Shown one piece after another: positions 43,184 to 52,214 of a stretch of DNA of 64,000 nt. Origin of the DNA: Paenibacillus cellulosilyticus (GTDB taxonomy: Bacteria; Bacillota; Bacilli; Paenibacillales; Paenibacillaceae). Every line of letters begins with the position of its first letter. Position 1 is the stretch's first letter. The stretch lies in NCBI RefSeq assembly GCF_003182255.1, contig NZ_QGTQ01000030.1:16955-80954 (forward strand), given 5' to 3'. Both the position numbers and the translations under genes were made by a program. Under the pieces are notes generated by a model. The model was given only the letters and a program-made list of their open reading frames with translations, was not told the DNA's origin and did no database searches.

Positions 43184-44101
43184 GTGTCTATTCTCGAATG
43201 CAATAAACTCGCCAAAACGTTCGGTGATGTGCAATCGCTGAAGGATGTTTCCTTCGCGATTGAAGGCAAGGGCTGTATCGGCTTCCTTGGCGCCAATGGA
43301 GCGGGCAAGACGACGACCATTCGAATTATTACCGGTCTAGCAAAGCCGACTTCAGGCACGGTTAAAGTTGTTGGCTATGATGTTATGAAGGATGCGCTGC
43401 ATATTCGGAAGGAGATTGGTTACTGTCCGCAGGCGCCAGCCTTCTACAACGATATGACAGCGGAGCAGTGGATGCATTGGGTCGGGAAGATCTTCAAGCT
43501 GGGGAAGAAGGAGATTGCCGCCCGAACGGAGGAGCTGCTGAAGCTGTGCGGGATTTGGGAGGCACGGCATCGGGCGATCGGCGGCTTCAGCGGAGGCATG
43601 AAGCAGCGTCTTGGCATCGCGCAAGCGCTCATCAATCGACCGAAGCTGCTTGTGCTTGATGAGCCGGTATCGGCGCTTGATCCGATGGGGCGCTACGATG
43701 TGCTCAAGCTCATCGAGAAGCTGAAGTCGGACATGACGATCTTCATGTCGACGCATATTCTAGACGATGTGGAGCGGGTAGCCGATCACATTGTCATTAT
43801 CGATAAGGGCTCGGTGCTGCTGTCCCAGCCGATGGATGAGCTGAAGAGCAGCTACAAGGAGTCGATGATCCATTTGACCATCGAGCCGACGACAGTGGAT
43901 CTTGTAAGTATTTTGCAAACAGAGCCTGTGTTCAAGAAGATCCATCACGAGGGGAACAGCTTCACCATCGAGTGTGGAGATATCGGGGCTGCCAATGAGA
44001 AGCTGCCGCAATTGCTCGTCAGTCATGGTATCCGATTTACGAACTATCGGGTGGCAGAGGCGAATTTGGAGCAAATTTTCATGAAGGTGGTTCAATCATG
44101 A
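43184..44101 (+). CDS. ABC transporter ATP-binding protein
   Basis: A 305-residue ABC ATPase of the DRA/BcrA-YtrB-like export type. Walker A GANGAGKTTT, Q-loop CPQAPAFY, signature FSGGMKQRLG, Walker B LLVLDEPVSALD, and the switch His in STHILDDVE are all present. The C-terminal ~90 residues are the extra domain seen in drug/bacteriocin exporter ATPases. The substrate is unknown. GTG 43184 follows GGGAGCG; the gene overlaps the permease gene by four bases (ATGA). Confidence 0.92.
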   Translation: MSILECNKLAKTFGDVQSLKDVSFAIEGKGCIGFLGANGAGKTTTIRIITGLAKPTSGTVKVVGYDVMKDALHIRKEIGYCPQAPAFYNDMTAEQWMHWVGKIFKLGKKEIAARTEELLKLCGIWEARHRAIGGFSGGMKQRLGIAQALINRPKLLVLDEPVSALDPMGRYDVLKLIEKLKSDMTIFMSTHILDDVERVADHIVIIDKGSVLLSQPMDELKSSYKESMIHLTIEPTTVDLVSILQTEPVFKKIHHEGNSFTIECGDIGAANEKLPQLLVSHGIRFTNYRVAEANLEQIFMKVVQS

Positions 44102-44871
44102 TCGGTTTCATGCCTATGTTGTCGAAGGAGCTCCGAGAGCTTGGAAGCAGTTTGAAGATCCTCTATATTCCCATCGTGTTCACACTCCTGACGATTATGC
44201 AGCCGGTTACGTTGAAGATGCTGCCAACGCTACTCAAGGATGCATCTAATCTGCCTGAGGGGACGATTATACAAATTCCGGACCCGTCCGTTATCGACGT
44301 AATGGGATCGCTGCTGCCTAAGTTCGGCTCGCTCGGCAGTATTATTATCATTCTGATCATTATGGGGGAGATTGCTGGAGAACGGGCATCGGGCGTTATG
44401 GCGATGGTGTTTGCGAAGCCGATCAGCTATGTCGGGTATTTTGCAGCCAAGTTGATTGCAGGCTCCTTGCTCGTCATTGTCAGTCTCTTCGCAGGCATGA
44501 TCATCTCCTCCTATTATACTGAGATCATGTTCGACAAGGTCGACTGGCTTGATGCGATGTTAGGGACGCTGCTGTACGTACCGTACATTCTGATGACGGT
44601 TGCGATTACGCTGTGCTGCTCTGCTTTTATGAAAAGCCAGGTTGGAGCGGGTGGCGTTGCGTTCGTGTTGTATCTGGTGCTTACGATGGTGCCGCAGTAT
44701 CTGGGGAGCTTCTTTCGTAAGGTATCGCCCAGCCACCTAGTGGATACGGCAAGTAATGTCATTATGGGCGTGGCGGATACGCACATCGTGGCGCCGCTTG
44801 TCGGTACATTGGTGCTCTGCTCGGTATTCATTGCAGCGGGTATGCTGTTGTTAAGGCGGCAAGAGGTATAG
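44098..44871 (+). CDS. ABC-2 type permease
   Basis: A 257-residue ABC-2 permease with six hydrophobic segments and an outside loop after the first one. The IMGEIAGERASGVMAMVFAK segment is the usual cytosolic coupling region. It pairs with the ATPase encoded immediately upstream. Its 3' end is duplicated in decayed form next to sigK, at about 52199-52297. Confidence 0.88.
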   Translation: MIGFMPMLSKELRELGSSLKILYIPIVFTLLTIMQPVTLKMLPTLLKDASNLPEGTIIQIPDPSVIDVMGSLLPKFGSLGSIIIILIIMGEIAGERASGVMAMVFAKPISYVGYFAAKLIAGSLLVIVSLFAGMIISSYYTEIMFDKVDWLDAMLGTLLYVPYILMTVAITLCCSAFMKSQVGAGGVAFVLYLVLTMVPQYLGSFFRKVSPSHLVDTASNVIMGVADTHIVAPLVGTLVLCSVFIAAGMLLLRRQEV

Positions 44872-45049
44872 AGGAAAATAAGATATAAGCGGTTGCAGAT
44901 ATAGCAGCAGCAACGATTTCGATTGAACGTACACTTTTAGGCGCATGCTGGAGCAGCGAGTCATTACGATACTGCCGACTTCACGCCAGCCAATCAACTA
45001 GAGGTGTAAAGTTCAAGGGATCGTTTGCTGCTGTTTCTTGTTCTTGTTC
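44788..45049 (+). repeat. Left copy of a diverged direct repeat (permease 3' end plus dead sigK 5' end)
   Basis: This segment aligns base by base, with gaps, to 52215-52510. It runs from the last 28 codons of the permease gene (GTGGCGCCGCTTGTCGG) through the intergenic stretch CGGTTGCAGAT and AGCAGCAGCAACGATTTC to a decayed copy of the first codons of sigK. There the start ATG has become AAG (45015-45017), followed by GGGATCG and GCTGCTGTT. Here the permease end is intact and the sigK start dead; the other copy is the reverse. Confidence 0.8.
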
Positions 45050-45070
45050 ACAAACTATTGGATATATAAT
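45044..45070 (+). promoter_or_regulatory. Possible promoter of the NLP gene
   Basis: A perfect TATAAT at 45065-45070 has TTGTTC 15 bases upstream, short of the ideal 17. It is the only promoter-like element in the ~160 bases before the NLP gene; the rest of 45071-45194 is non-coding. Confidence 0.3.
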
Positions 45071-45211
45071 GGGGGGCTAATCGAGAAAATTGTATGCTTA
45101 TAGAAAAATACATGTTGAGCACTAGAAGAGCTCTACTTTATGCTAAGGCAACAGGGACTCCGGAGGTCGTTATACCTGTAATACTTCGCCTAAAGGGAGA
45201 TGAATGATGAC

Positions 45212-45931
45212 ATGAAGCACAAATTAAAAGCGTTGTCATTTTTACTTGTTTTGTCAATGCTCATAACGGTTTCAACGGCGTATGCAGCGGTGATCGCTCA
45301 CGATCAAGTTGTAGGCTTTGCCGAAGTAACTCCTGTTACGACTGCACAAATTGCTGCCAAAACGTTTCAACCGACCTTGAAGGTTACAAACGGATGCGTA
45401 CCTTTCCCTGCAGTAGACGCTCAAGGAAATACAAGCGGAGGCTTAAGCCCTTCCGGAGGATCGAGTGCCAGCTGCGATTCCAGTACGGGACAGGTCTACT
45501 CGCGTGCAGCATGGTATAACGGCGTGTACGGCATTATGTATGCATGGTATATGCCCAAAGATTCGCCTTCTTCGGGATTGGGTCACAGACATGATTGGGA
45601 AGCGGCCGTCATTTGGATTGATAATCCTGCAGCTGCAAATCCTCAAATATTATCAATTGCTTATTCTCAGCACGGAGACTTCCTTAACGCTGCGCCGAGC
45701 AGTTCAAACACAAGCGGAACACATGCCAAGCTGGAATACAAGAGCGTTTGGCCTGTCAACCACGCGCTGTATTCAACTAGTGAAAGCGGCGGAACTCAAC
45801 CGCTGATCGATTGGGACGATTTAACTTCTGCCGCTAGGGATGCGCTGAATACAACGGATTTCGGTGATGCGAACGTTCCGATGAAAGACTCCAATTTCAC
45901 GAGCAATTTGGCGAATGCTTGGTACCAGTAA
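45212..45931 (+). CDS. NLP (NPP1, necrosis- and ethylene-inducing peptide 1-like) secreted protein
   Basis: A 239-residue secreted protein. The signal peptide is about residues 1-26 (KHKLK, then ALSFLLVLSMLITVSTAYA). The mature part has the NLP hallmark heptapeptide GHRHDWE at 124-130, which with nearby acidic residues holds the divalent metal, and two cysteines (C62, C88) as in type 1 NLPs. NLPs bind plant sphingolipids and lyse dicot membranes; bacterial members occur in plant-associated Bacillus and Pectobacterium. ATG 45212 is preferred; ATG 45200 abuts the GGGAG site. Confidence 0.93.
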   Translation: MKHKLKALSFLLVLSMLITVSTAYAAVIAHDQVVGFAEVTPVTTAQIAAKTFQPTLKVTNGCVPFPAVDAQGNTSGGLSPSGGSSASCDSSTGQVYSRAAWYNGVYGIMYAWYMPKDSPSSGLGHRHDWEAAVIWIDNPAAANPQILSIAYSQHGDFLNAAPSSSNTSGTHAKLEYKSVWPVNHALYSTSESGGTQPLIDWDDLTSAARDALNTTDFGDANVPMKDSNFTSNLANAWYQ

Positions 45932-45938
45932 CATTCAA

Positions 45939-45971
45939 GCGACCTGCTTATACAAGCAGGTTGCTTTTTTT
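45939..45971 (+). terminator. Rho-independent terminator
   Basis: A perfect 11-bp stem (GCGACCTGCTT with AAGCAGGTTGC), 4-base loop and seven T's end the NLP transcript. The following 45972-46275 holds a CRE-like operator and a TATAAT at 46105-46110 and nothing else I can see. Confidence 0.92.
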
Positions 45972-46174
45972 ATTGTAACTGCTTGTTCGTTCGAGGCACC
46001 GACAGCTCTTTGATTACGATTATATCGATTGGAGACTTGAAGAGCAGGGGAGAAACGATGAACGGTTCGTTTTTTTTCTAGGGACTAGCAGGACGAATTC
46101 CCTTTATAATCAAGGAAAGATAGGCCGAATCTGGAGCATTACATGATGCTAGGAAACATGTATATTGCTTGTTT

Positions 46175-46188
46175 TGCAAGCGCTTTCG
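46175..46188 (+). promoter_or_regulatory. CRE-like CcpA operator
   Basis: TGCAAGCGCTTTCG matches the catabolite response element TGNAANCGNTTNCA at all but the last base. It lies about 90 bases before the uptake operon, so carbon catabolite control by CcpA is likely. Confidence 0.7.
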
Positions 46189-46275
46189 TATGATTCAGTT
46201 GCGACCACAAGTTAAGCGCTTCAACGTTGAGACGCGGCAGTGGCGCAATCGAAAAAAGTGAGGTGTTACGAACCG

Positions 46276-47901
46276 ATGAAAGCGTTTCGAAAAGGGGTAA
46301 TGCAATGGTTTCTCGTGTGCATGGTTTTCGCTTTGGTTTTGGTGGGCTGCAGCAGCGGTGATAACAGCAAATCGGAGGAAAGCGGTGAATCGGCCGTAAG
46401 CAAAGGAGCCGATACGAATGTGGTGGAGAAGCCGAAGGAACGAGTTAAGCTGCGCGTGGAAGTTTTCGATCGGGGCAACGCTCCGGAAGGTGTTACCGTT
46501 ACGAATAACGAGATGATCGCATATATTCAGAAAAACTTCGGTGATCCGAACAATATTGACCTCGAATTTGTGCCTGTGCCGCGTACCGATGAGATTAACC
46601 AGTTGAGCGTGCTCATGGCTGCGGGAACGGCTCCGGATGTCAGCTTCACGTATAACTCTGGCGCTGTCTATAATTGGGCGAAGCAAGGCGGTTTGACGGA
46701 TTTGACGCAATTGCTGAGCGAGAATGGTCCACAGCTGCAGTCTTATATCGGTGACGCGATGAATTACGGAGTCTTCGATGATAAACAATATGCAGTCGTG
46801 GCGCGGCGCGTCAATCTGGAGAAGTACACGAGCATTATTCGTCAGGATTGGCTCGATAAAGCACAATTGCCAGTGCCGAAGACGACGGAAGAAACATACA
46901 ACACGCTTAAGAAATTCAAAGAGATGAACCTTGGCGGTAATCGTACGTTCCCGTTATCCTTCGCGCTGACTCCGGACTCCTACGAGCCTATCATCTGGTC
47001 GTTCATCAAGGAGCAATCCGACGAGGCGAGATACTTGCGCTCCGTTACGATCGGCTCGCGGGAATATCCGATCTTGGCAGACGGCCATAAGGACGGCGTA
47101 CGTTTCTTGAACAAGCTGTACAATGAAGGGTTGATCGATCCCGACTTTGCACTGGACAAAGACAAGAAGAAAAAGGAAGAGAACTTCGTCAACGGATATA
47201 CCGGCATTATGACTTCGGACGTTACGCAGTATTACTTTGGCGGAGAGGAATCGCAAGTCAACCAGCTCGAGAAGAATGTGCCCGGTTCGAGCGTGACGCC
47301 GCTCTTGCCATGGACGGATTTCGAAGGAAAGACGCGTCAGCCGGCATACACGCCAAGCGGAATGTACATCATAGTGCCGTCTTTCAGTAAACGTTCTACT
47401 GAAGCAATCAAGTACTTGAACTGGCTGGCGCAAGACGAAGTGATTCAATACATGTCATTCGGCGAAGAAGGCGTACATCATGATGTCGTTGATGGCTTCC
47501 CGGTGCGTAACGGCAGTGATGCAGATAAGAAGCTTCTGTTCAACACGGGTGATATGTTAGTCATTACGAATGGCATCGACTTCGGCTCAGCAGAGCGGAA
47601 TCTCGCGTACAACGGTCTTGTTATCGATGAGAAGCACCGGGATGCGGCGATGGCTAATCGCAAAATGTCCAGCCAAGACGCGGTACGGCAGCCGATCGCG
47701 TTCGATAAACCGCTCGATTCGGAAGCGAAGAATTCAACCATCATGCTGGAGAAGTACGAGGAATTATTGGTGAAAGCGATGATGGCGAAGCCGGATCAAT
47801 TCGACACGGTTTACGACGCAGCGCTCAAGGATTTCATGAGCTCTGCGGGTAACGAGGTTATCGCGGAACGAACGGCGGCTTACGAAGCGATGAACAAATA
47901 A
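46276..47901 (+). CDS. Extracellular solute-binding lipoprotein (LipO/YtcQ type)
   Basis: A 541-residue lipoprotein. The signal runs KAFRKGVMQWFLVC then MVFALVLVGC, with lipobox LVGC. A Ser/Lys/Glu linker leads to a family-1 solute-binding fold (FVPVPRTDEINQLSVLMAAG, TAPDVSFTYNSGAVYNWAKQ). This is the type that serves LplB/YtcP permeases in Bacillales for oligosaccharides or uronides. The exact sugar is unknown. GAGGTG precedes ATG 46276; an in-frame start at 46240 would put charged residues before the signal. Confidence 0.9.
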   Translation: MKAFRKGVMQWFLVCMVFALVLVGCSSGDNSKSEESGESAVSKGADTNVVEKPKERVKLRVEVFDRGNAPEGVTVTNNEMIAYIQKNFGDPNNIDLEFVPVPRTDEINQLSVLMAAGTAPDVSFTYNSGAVYNWAKQGGLTDLTQLLSENGPQLQSYIGDAMNYGVFDDKQYAVVARRVNLEKYTSIIRQDWLDKAQLPVPKTTEETYNTLKKFKEMNLGGNRTFPLSFALTPDSYEPIIWSFIKEQSDEARYLRSVTIGSREYPILADGHKDGVRFLNKLYNEGLIDPDFALDKDKKKKEENFVNGYTGIMTSDVTQYYFGGEESQVNQLEKNVPGSSVTPLLPWTDFEGKTRQPAYTPSGMYIIVPSFSKRSTEAIKYLNWLAQDEVIQYMSFGEEGVHHDVVDGFPVRNGSDADKKLLFNTGDMLVITNGIDFGSAERNLAYNGLVIDEKHRDAAMANRKMSSQDAVRQPIAFDKPLDSEAKNSTIMLEKYEELLVKAMMAKPDQFDTVYDAALKDFMSSAGNEVIAERTAAYEAMNK

Positions 47902-47910
47902 GAAAAAGTC

Positions 47911-47948
47911 AGCTGCAATACAAGGGGCCTCCCTCTTGTATTGCAGCT
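47911..47948 (+). other. Intercistronic stem-loop between lipoprotein and permease genes
   Basis: A perfect 14-bp inverted repeat (AGCTGCAATACAAG with CTTGTATTGCAGCT) with a 10-base loop, and no T-tract. It stands directly after the binding-protein gene. Such hairpins block 3' exonucleases so that the binding-protein part of the mRNA outlasts the permease part. Confidence 0.8.
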
Positions 47949-47965
47949 ATAAGAGGGGGAGACCC

Positions 47966-48868
47966 ATGCGCGCCATTCACTACTTGCAACGCTACTGGCA
48001 GCTCTACATTATGCTTCTGCCTGTAATCGCTTACTTCTTTGTGTTCAAATACATGCCGTTGTACGGTGTGACTATTGCGTTCAAGGAATACAACCCGTTC
48101 AAAGGAGTCAATGCAAGCGAGTGGATCGGACTTGACGTATTCCGTAATATTTTCGCCATGGAAGACTTCTATACCGCTTTACGAAATACATTCCTGTTGA
48201 ACGGCCTGGATTTCGTCTTCGGATTTCCCGCGCCTATATTTCTGGCAATTTGTTTGAATGAACTAAAGTTCGCCTCTTTTAAACGGCTCTCTCAGACGCT
48301 GCTGTATTTGCCTCACTTTATCTCGTGGGTCATCATCGGCGGCATCATGTATCAGCTGTTTGCTACCAACTACGGCATCATTAATCTGCTGCTTGCTAAG
48401 ATTGGTATCGCCAAAATCCCGTTCCTCTCGGATTCGAGCTATTGGTTAGTGACGTATACGAGCGTCGGTATCTGGCAAAGCATCGGCTGGGGCAGCATCA
48501 TCTACCTCGCAGCGATGACGGGTATTAATAAGGAATTGTACGATGCGGCAGACGTCGACGGTGCGAGCCGACTGCGCCGCATCTGGCATATAACGATCCC
48601 TGGGATTCGGTCGACGATCATCGTGCTGATGATTCTGAAAATCGGGGATATGGTCGACATCGGCTTTGACCGCCCCTATATTATAGGGAACGTCATGGTG
48701 CGTGATGTCTCGGACGTGCTGAGCACGTTCATTTATCGCGTCGGGCTTCAGAATTCCCAGTATTCGACCGCGACAGCGGTTGGCTTGTTCCAGGCTGTGG
48801 TCGGACTTGCCTTTGTCTTGACGGCGAACTACGTCTCGAAGAAGACGACCGACGAAAGCATTATTTGA
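47966..48868 (+). CDS. ABC sugar permease, LplB/YteP type
   Basis: A 300-residue permease with six membrane helices. The family's N-terminal LYIMLLPVIAYFFVFKYMPL, YGVTIAFKEYNPFKG and the EAA-type loop ELYDAADVDGASRLRRIWHI are clear. It forms a heterodimer with the YtcP-type partner. GAGGGGGAG precedes ATG 47966. Confidence 0.93.
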   Translation: MRAIHYLQRYWQLYIMLLPVIAYFFVFKYMPLYGVTIAFKEYNPFKGVNASEWIGLDVFRNIFAMEDFYTALRNTFLLNGLDFVFGFPAPIFLAICLNELKFASFKRLSQTLLYLPHFISWVIIGGIMYQLFATNYGIINLLLAKIGIAKIPFLSDSSYWLVTYTSVGIWQSIGWGSIIYLAAMTGINKELYDAADVDGASRLRRIWHITIPGIRSTIIVLMILKIGDMVDIGFDRPYIIGNVMVRDVSDVLSTFIYRVGLQNSQYSTATAVGLFQAVVGLAFVLTANYVSKKTTDESII

Positions 48869-48884
48869 GGAGGCGAACGATAGC

Positions 48885-49760
48885 ATGATAAGAAATCGGA
48901 GAACGACATGGTTTGATGTCATCAACCTCGTCATTATCACTTGCTGCGTACTCCTCTGTCTAGCGCCGTTCGTGCACATTGTATCCGTCTCGTTCAGCTC
49001 GGGCAGCGCGATCACGGCGGGAAAGGTGTTTTTGTTCCCGATCCAATTCACGACGGAAGCGTATTCCAGCGTATTCAATGATAAGTCGATGCTCCGCGCT
49101 CTCGGATTCACGATACTATTGACGGTCGGCTTTACGCTGCTGGCGATGCTCATGACAACGCTCGCGGCTTTCCCGCTGTCGAACGGCAAGCTGAAGGGGC
49201 GTAAAGCGGTGATGTTGTTCATTGTGTTCACTATGTTCTTCAGCGGGGGATTAATACCTGAATATTTGCTAATCAAGTCACTAGGACTGCTTGATAAGAT
49301 GTCGGTACTCATCTTGCCAGGGCTTATTAGTCCGTTCTCCATGATTATTATGGTCACCTTCTTACGTACGACGATTCCTGAAACCCTGCACGAGGCGGCC
49401 GAGATCGATGGATGTACGCATTTTGGCAAGCTGTTTCGAATTGTGCTGCCGCTTTCGCTGCCTGTAATCGCGACGTTGGCGCTATTTTACGCCGTTGGGC
49501 GATGGAATGGTTTCCGCGATGCATTGTTTTATGTTCACGATCAGAATTTGTTTCCGCTCCAGTTGAAACTGTATCAGATGGTGGTGAACAACATGATTTC
49601 GGATATTACCGCGATTGAAGGCGCAGAGATGAAAAAGACGATTTCCGAAAGCTTGAAGGCGGCGAGCATCATGTTCGCCACAGTGCCGATTCTAATCGTG
49701 TATCCGTGGCTGCAGCGGTACTTCGTCAGCGGGATGACGCTTGGCTCGGTCAAGGAGTAG
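48885..49760 (+). CDS. ABC sugar permease, LplC/YtcP type
   Basis: A 291-residue permease with six membrane helices. Motifs are IVSVSFSSGSAITAGKVFLF-like (VHIVSVSFSSGSAITAGKVF), the EAA loop TLHEAAEIDGCTHFGKLFRI and the C-terminal YPWLQRYFVSGMTLGSVKE typical of the YtcP branch. It is the second subunit of the importer. No ATPase gene is present, as is usual for these operons, which share MsmX-type ATPases. Confidence 0.93.
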   Translation: MIRNRRTTWFDVINLVIITCCVLLCLAPFVHIVSVSFSSGSAITAGKVFLFPIQFTTEAYSSVFNDKSMLRALGFTILLTVGFTLLAMLMTTLAAFPLSNGKLKGRKAVMLFIVFTMFFSGGLIPEYLLIKSLGLLDKMSVLILPGLISPFSMIIMVTFLRTTIPETLHEAAEIDGCTHFGKLFRIVLPLSLPVIATLALFYAVGRWNGFRDALFYVHDQNLFPLQLKLYQMVVNNMISDITAIEGAEMKKTISESLKAASIMFATVPILIVYPWLQRYFVSGMTLGSVKE

Positions 49761-49775
49761 GAGGCTACGGTTCGC

Positions 49776-52100
49776 ATGAAAAAAACATGGTTCAAGAAAA
49801 CGGTGTTTTCGTATCTGCCTTCCCTGTACGTGACGATCGCCGTCATCGTGTTTTTGGCGATTTTCATTATCAACGAGGTTTCGCTTAAGGAAGCGGAACG
49901 CACGAATCGGTATTCCACGGAAAGCGTTATTCATACCGTCGAGAACCATCTGAAGTCTATCGAGCAGCGTGTCATCAATCAAATGCAGCTCGGCGAAGGT
50001 TGGGATGAGTTTTTCCGGTACGAAGGCAGCGAGTCGAGCAAATTGCGGATGCTGAACTATGAGGCGCTGAAACGGGTTCGGTATCTTATCCTTGACGATG
50101 CGGCGATCCAATCGATCTACTTGTATCGTCTTCGGGATAATATGATCTTGGCGGAAAGCCGATTCGAATCGGCGCAGACATTCGGAGACCGGGATTTCTT
50201 GTTCCATGAGTGGTCGCAGCGGGCATTCGCCGACCGGACGTGGTCGGATGTTCGCTTGTACAATGATAATATGAACGACAACGAAGATCATCCTGGCTAC
50301 CGTGTCATCTCCTTCAGTCAGAAAGCGCGGCTGCCGATGGGTGGGGAAGGTCTTGTTGTCATCAATGTGTCGGTTGATGCTCTAATAAGCCAAATTAAGG
50401 ATATTATCGATCCGCACGTATCGTACCTGCACATTCTTGATGGGACGGGACAACTTGTCTTCTCGTCCACTGCCGACAATATCGAAGAACGCATGGTGAT
50501 GAACCGACTTCATTCAAGCGTTAACAATTGGGAATTCGTAAGCGGCCTTCAAACTGGCGTTGCATTCAGTTGGATGCAGTTTATCTCGCGAATCTGGATC
50601 GTGCTTGGCATCGCGACGATTGTGTTCAGTCTGGCGTATACGCTGTTCATCACGAAGCGGAATTATCGGCCGATTGAACAGCTTGTACAGCTCATACAGT
50701 CCCGTTCGGATACACGTGCGGTGGCAGGCAAAGGGGTGGCGAATGATGAATTCGCTTTCATTCAGAAAGCGATTGACCGTCTGATTGACGAGAACGCGCT
50801 GCACGAGGCGCAGGTGCAGGAGACGCAGTTGAATCGGCGTAAGCAGGCGTTCGCAACATTGCTGGAATCCGACGAGCCGCTGCACTTGGAAGAATGGAAC
50901 CGGACGCTGCTCAGGCTGGATCTGCCGCAGACGTTCGAGGATGGTATCGCGTTCGTCATCGAGATCGATCATTATCAGGCGTTCGAACGGAAATATCCCT
51001 CGCGGTCGGATCAAAACTTGATGAAGTTCTCGATTGCCAACGTGCTGCAAGAGTTCGTGTCAACGTGCGGCGGCAAGACTTGGTCGGAGTGGAATCGGAA
51101 AAATCGGATGACCGTCGTGTACCTCCAGGCACCCGCTGAGACGCGCCCGCCGATCGCGGCGACATTGGATTCGTTCCGGTCGTGGGTCGGAAGCCACCTC
51201 GGATTTACGGTGACGATCGGGGTCGGTACCCCGGCGAATCAGTGGGAGGCGCTGCGGACGTCGTATCGGCACGCGATATTCGCGCTGCAGTACAAGCTGT
51301 CTCTCGGATACGATCGCGTGCTGTTCTTCAGGGACGCGCCGAAGCAGCGAGGTCCGAAGACGCATGGCTATTACGGAGAGATGAATCGGATCGCCCAGGA
51401 GCTTCGATTAGCCAAGCAGGATTGGAGCAGAACCGTCGAGCGCTTGTTCGATGACATGAGAGAGGGCGACTTCTCCGATGACGAAATTTTGCATCTGTTC
51501 GAATACTTCAAGAGCGGCTTGAATCAGGCGATGGAGGAACTTCCTCACGAGCTGTCTTCGTTTTGGAAGGGAAGCTTGCTGCCTGAATGGCATCGTGCGA
51601 TCGAGCGGGAATCGATGGACGAAATCGCCGCCGCGATCGTCGAGATCTGTCAGCAGGCGCAGCACAGCGTCGCCGAGCTGGTTAAAACGAAGAGCAGTGC
51701 GCAGACGATCCATCAAATACGTGAATACGTCGAGGCGAATTATTGGAGTTCGGAGCTCTGCTTGACGCATCTGAGCGACAAATTCAACATCAACAGCAAA
51801 TATGTGAGCCAGCTCTTCAAGGAGCATACCGGCGTTAACTTCGCGGACTATTTGCTCACGCTTCGCATGGAGCGTGCCAAGCAGTTGTTGGCAAGCACCG
51901 ATCGGCCGATCAATGACATCGCGTCGCTGGTCGGCTATGACCTGCCGCTTTCATTCGGCAGGACGTTCAAGAAAAGCGTCGGCATGACGCCAAGCGACTA
52001 TCGCAAGCATATGCAGTCCGCCGTGAAGCTGCATCCGGTTGGCAGTGACGCAGAGAGTGAAGGGAATCATGAATGTCTACGAGAAGCTCATCGACAATAA
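49776..52100 (+). CDS. Membrane-anchored AraC-type transcriptional regulator with an extracellular sensor
   Basis: A 774-residue one-protein sensor-regulator. TM1 is about residues 13-34; then an outside, Cache-like domain to about 265; TM2 about 266-290; a linker; and a C-terminal double HTH of the AraC/XylS family at roughly 644-747 (LTHLSDKFNINSKYVSQLF and ERAKQLLASTDRPINDIASL). Such proteins control the sugar operon they adjoin. The start ATG 49776 follows GGAGG. Its coding end overlaps the start of the next, truncated gene by 32 bases. Confidence 0.9.
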   Translation: MKKTWFKKTVFSYLPSLYVTIAVIVFLAIFIINEVSLKEAERTNRYSTESVIHTVENHLKSIEQRVINQMQLGEGWDEFFRYEGSESSKLRMLNYEALKRVRYLILDDAAIQSIYLYRLRDNMILAESRFESAQTFGDRDFLFHEWSQRAFADRTWSDVRLYNDNMNDNEDHPGYRVISFSQKARLPMGGEGLVVINVSVDALISQIKDIIDPHVSYLHILDGTGQLVFSSTADNIEERMVMNRLHSSVNNWEFVSGLQTGVAFSWMQFISRIWIVLGIATIVFSLAYTLFITKRNYRPIEQLVQLIQSRSDTRAVAGKGVANDEFAFIQKAIDRLIDENALHEAQVQETQLNRRKQAFATLLESDEPLHLEEWNRTLLRLDLPQTFEDGIAFVIEIDHYQAFERKYPSRSDQNLMKFSIANVLQEFVSTCGGKTWSEWNRKNRMTVVYLQAPAETRPPIAATLDSFRSWVGSHLGFTVTIGVGTPANQWEALRTSYRHAIFALQYKLSLGYDRVLFFRDAPKQRGPKTHGYYGEMNRIAQELRLAKQDWSRTVERLFDDMREGDFSDDEILHLFEYFKSGLNQAMEELPHELSSFWKGSLLPEWHRAIERESMDEIAAAIVEICQQAQHSVAELVKTKSSAQTIHQIREYVEANYWSSELCLTHLSDKFNINSKYVSQLFKEHTGVNFADYLLTLRMERAKQLLASTDRPINDIASLVGYDLPLSFGRTFKKSVGMTPSDYRKHMQSAVKLHPVGSDAESEGNHECLREAHRQ

Positions 52101-52134
52101 AGATCGCTGGACGAACCGGCTTCGGGCGTTATAG
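52069..52134 (+). pseudogene. Beheaded next gene of the sugar operon, cut after 21 codons
   Basis: GAAGGG precedes ATG 52069, which opens MNVYEKLIDNKDRWTNRLRA and then stops. The good ribosome binding site, the overlap with the regulator gene and the regular codons suggest the true N-terminus of an enzyme whose body was lost at the right border of the cargo block. The family cannot be told from 21 residues. Confidence 0.6.
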
Positions 52135-52214
52135 ATTGAGTCACCGGGGGCAGAACAACGGCGGTATCACAAAATGATACGGTCAAGCTAACGAGCAGCG
52201 TGGATAGGCGTTTC

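Noticed and set aside
48446..49429. A 327-residue open frame on the - strand
   Set aside because: It lies opposite two well-supported permease genes, has no recognisable domain and low-complexity composition, so it is a shadow of the coding strand.
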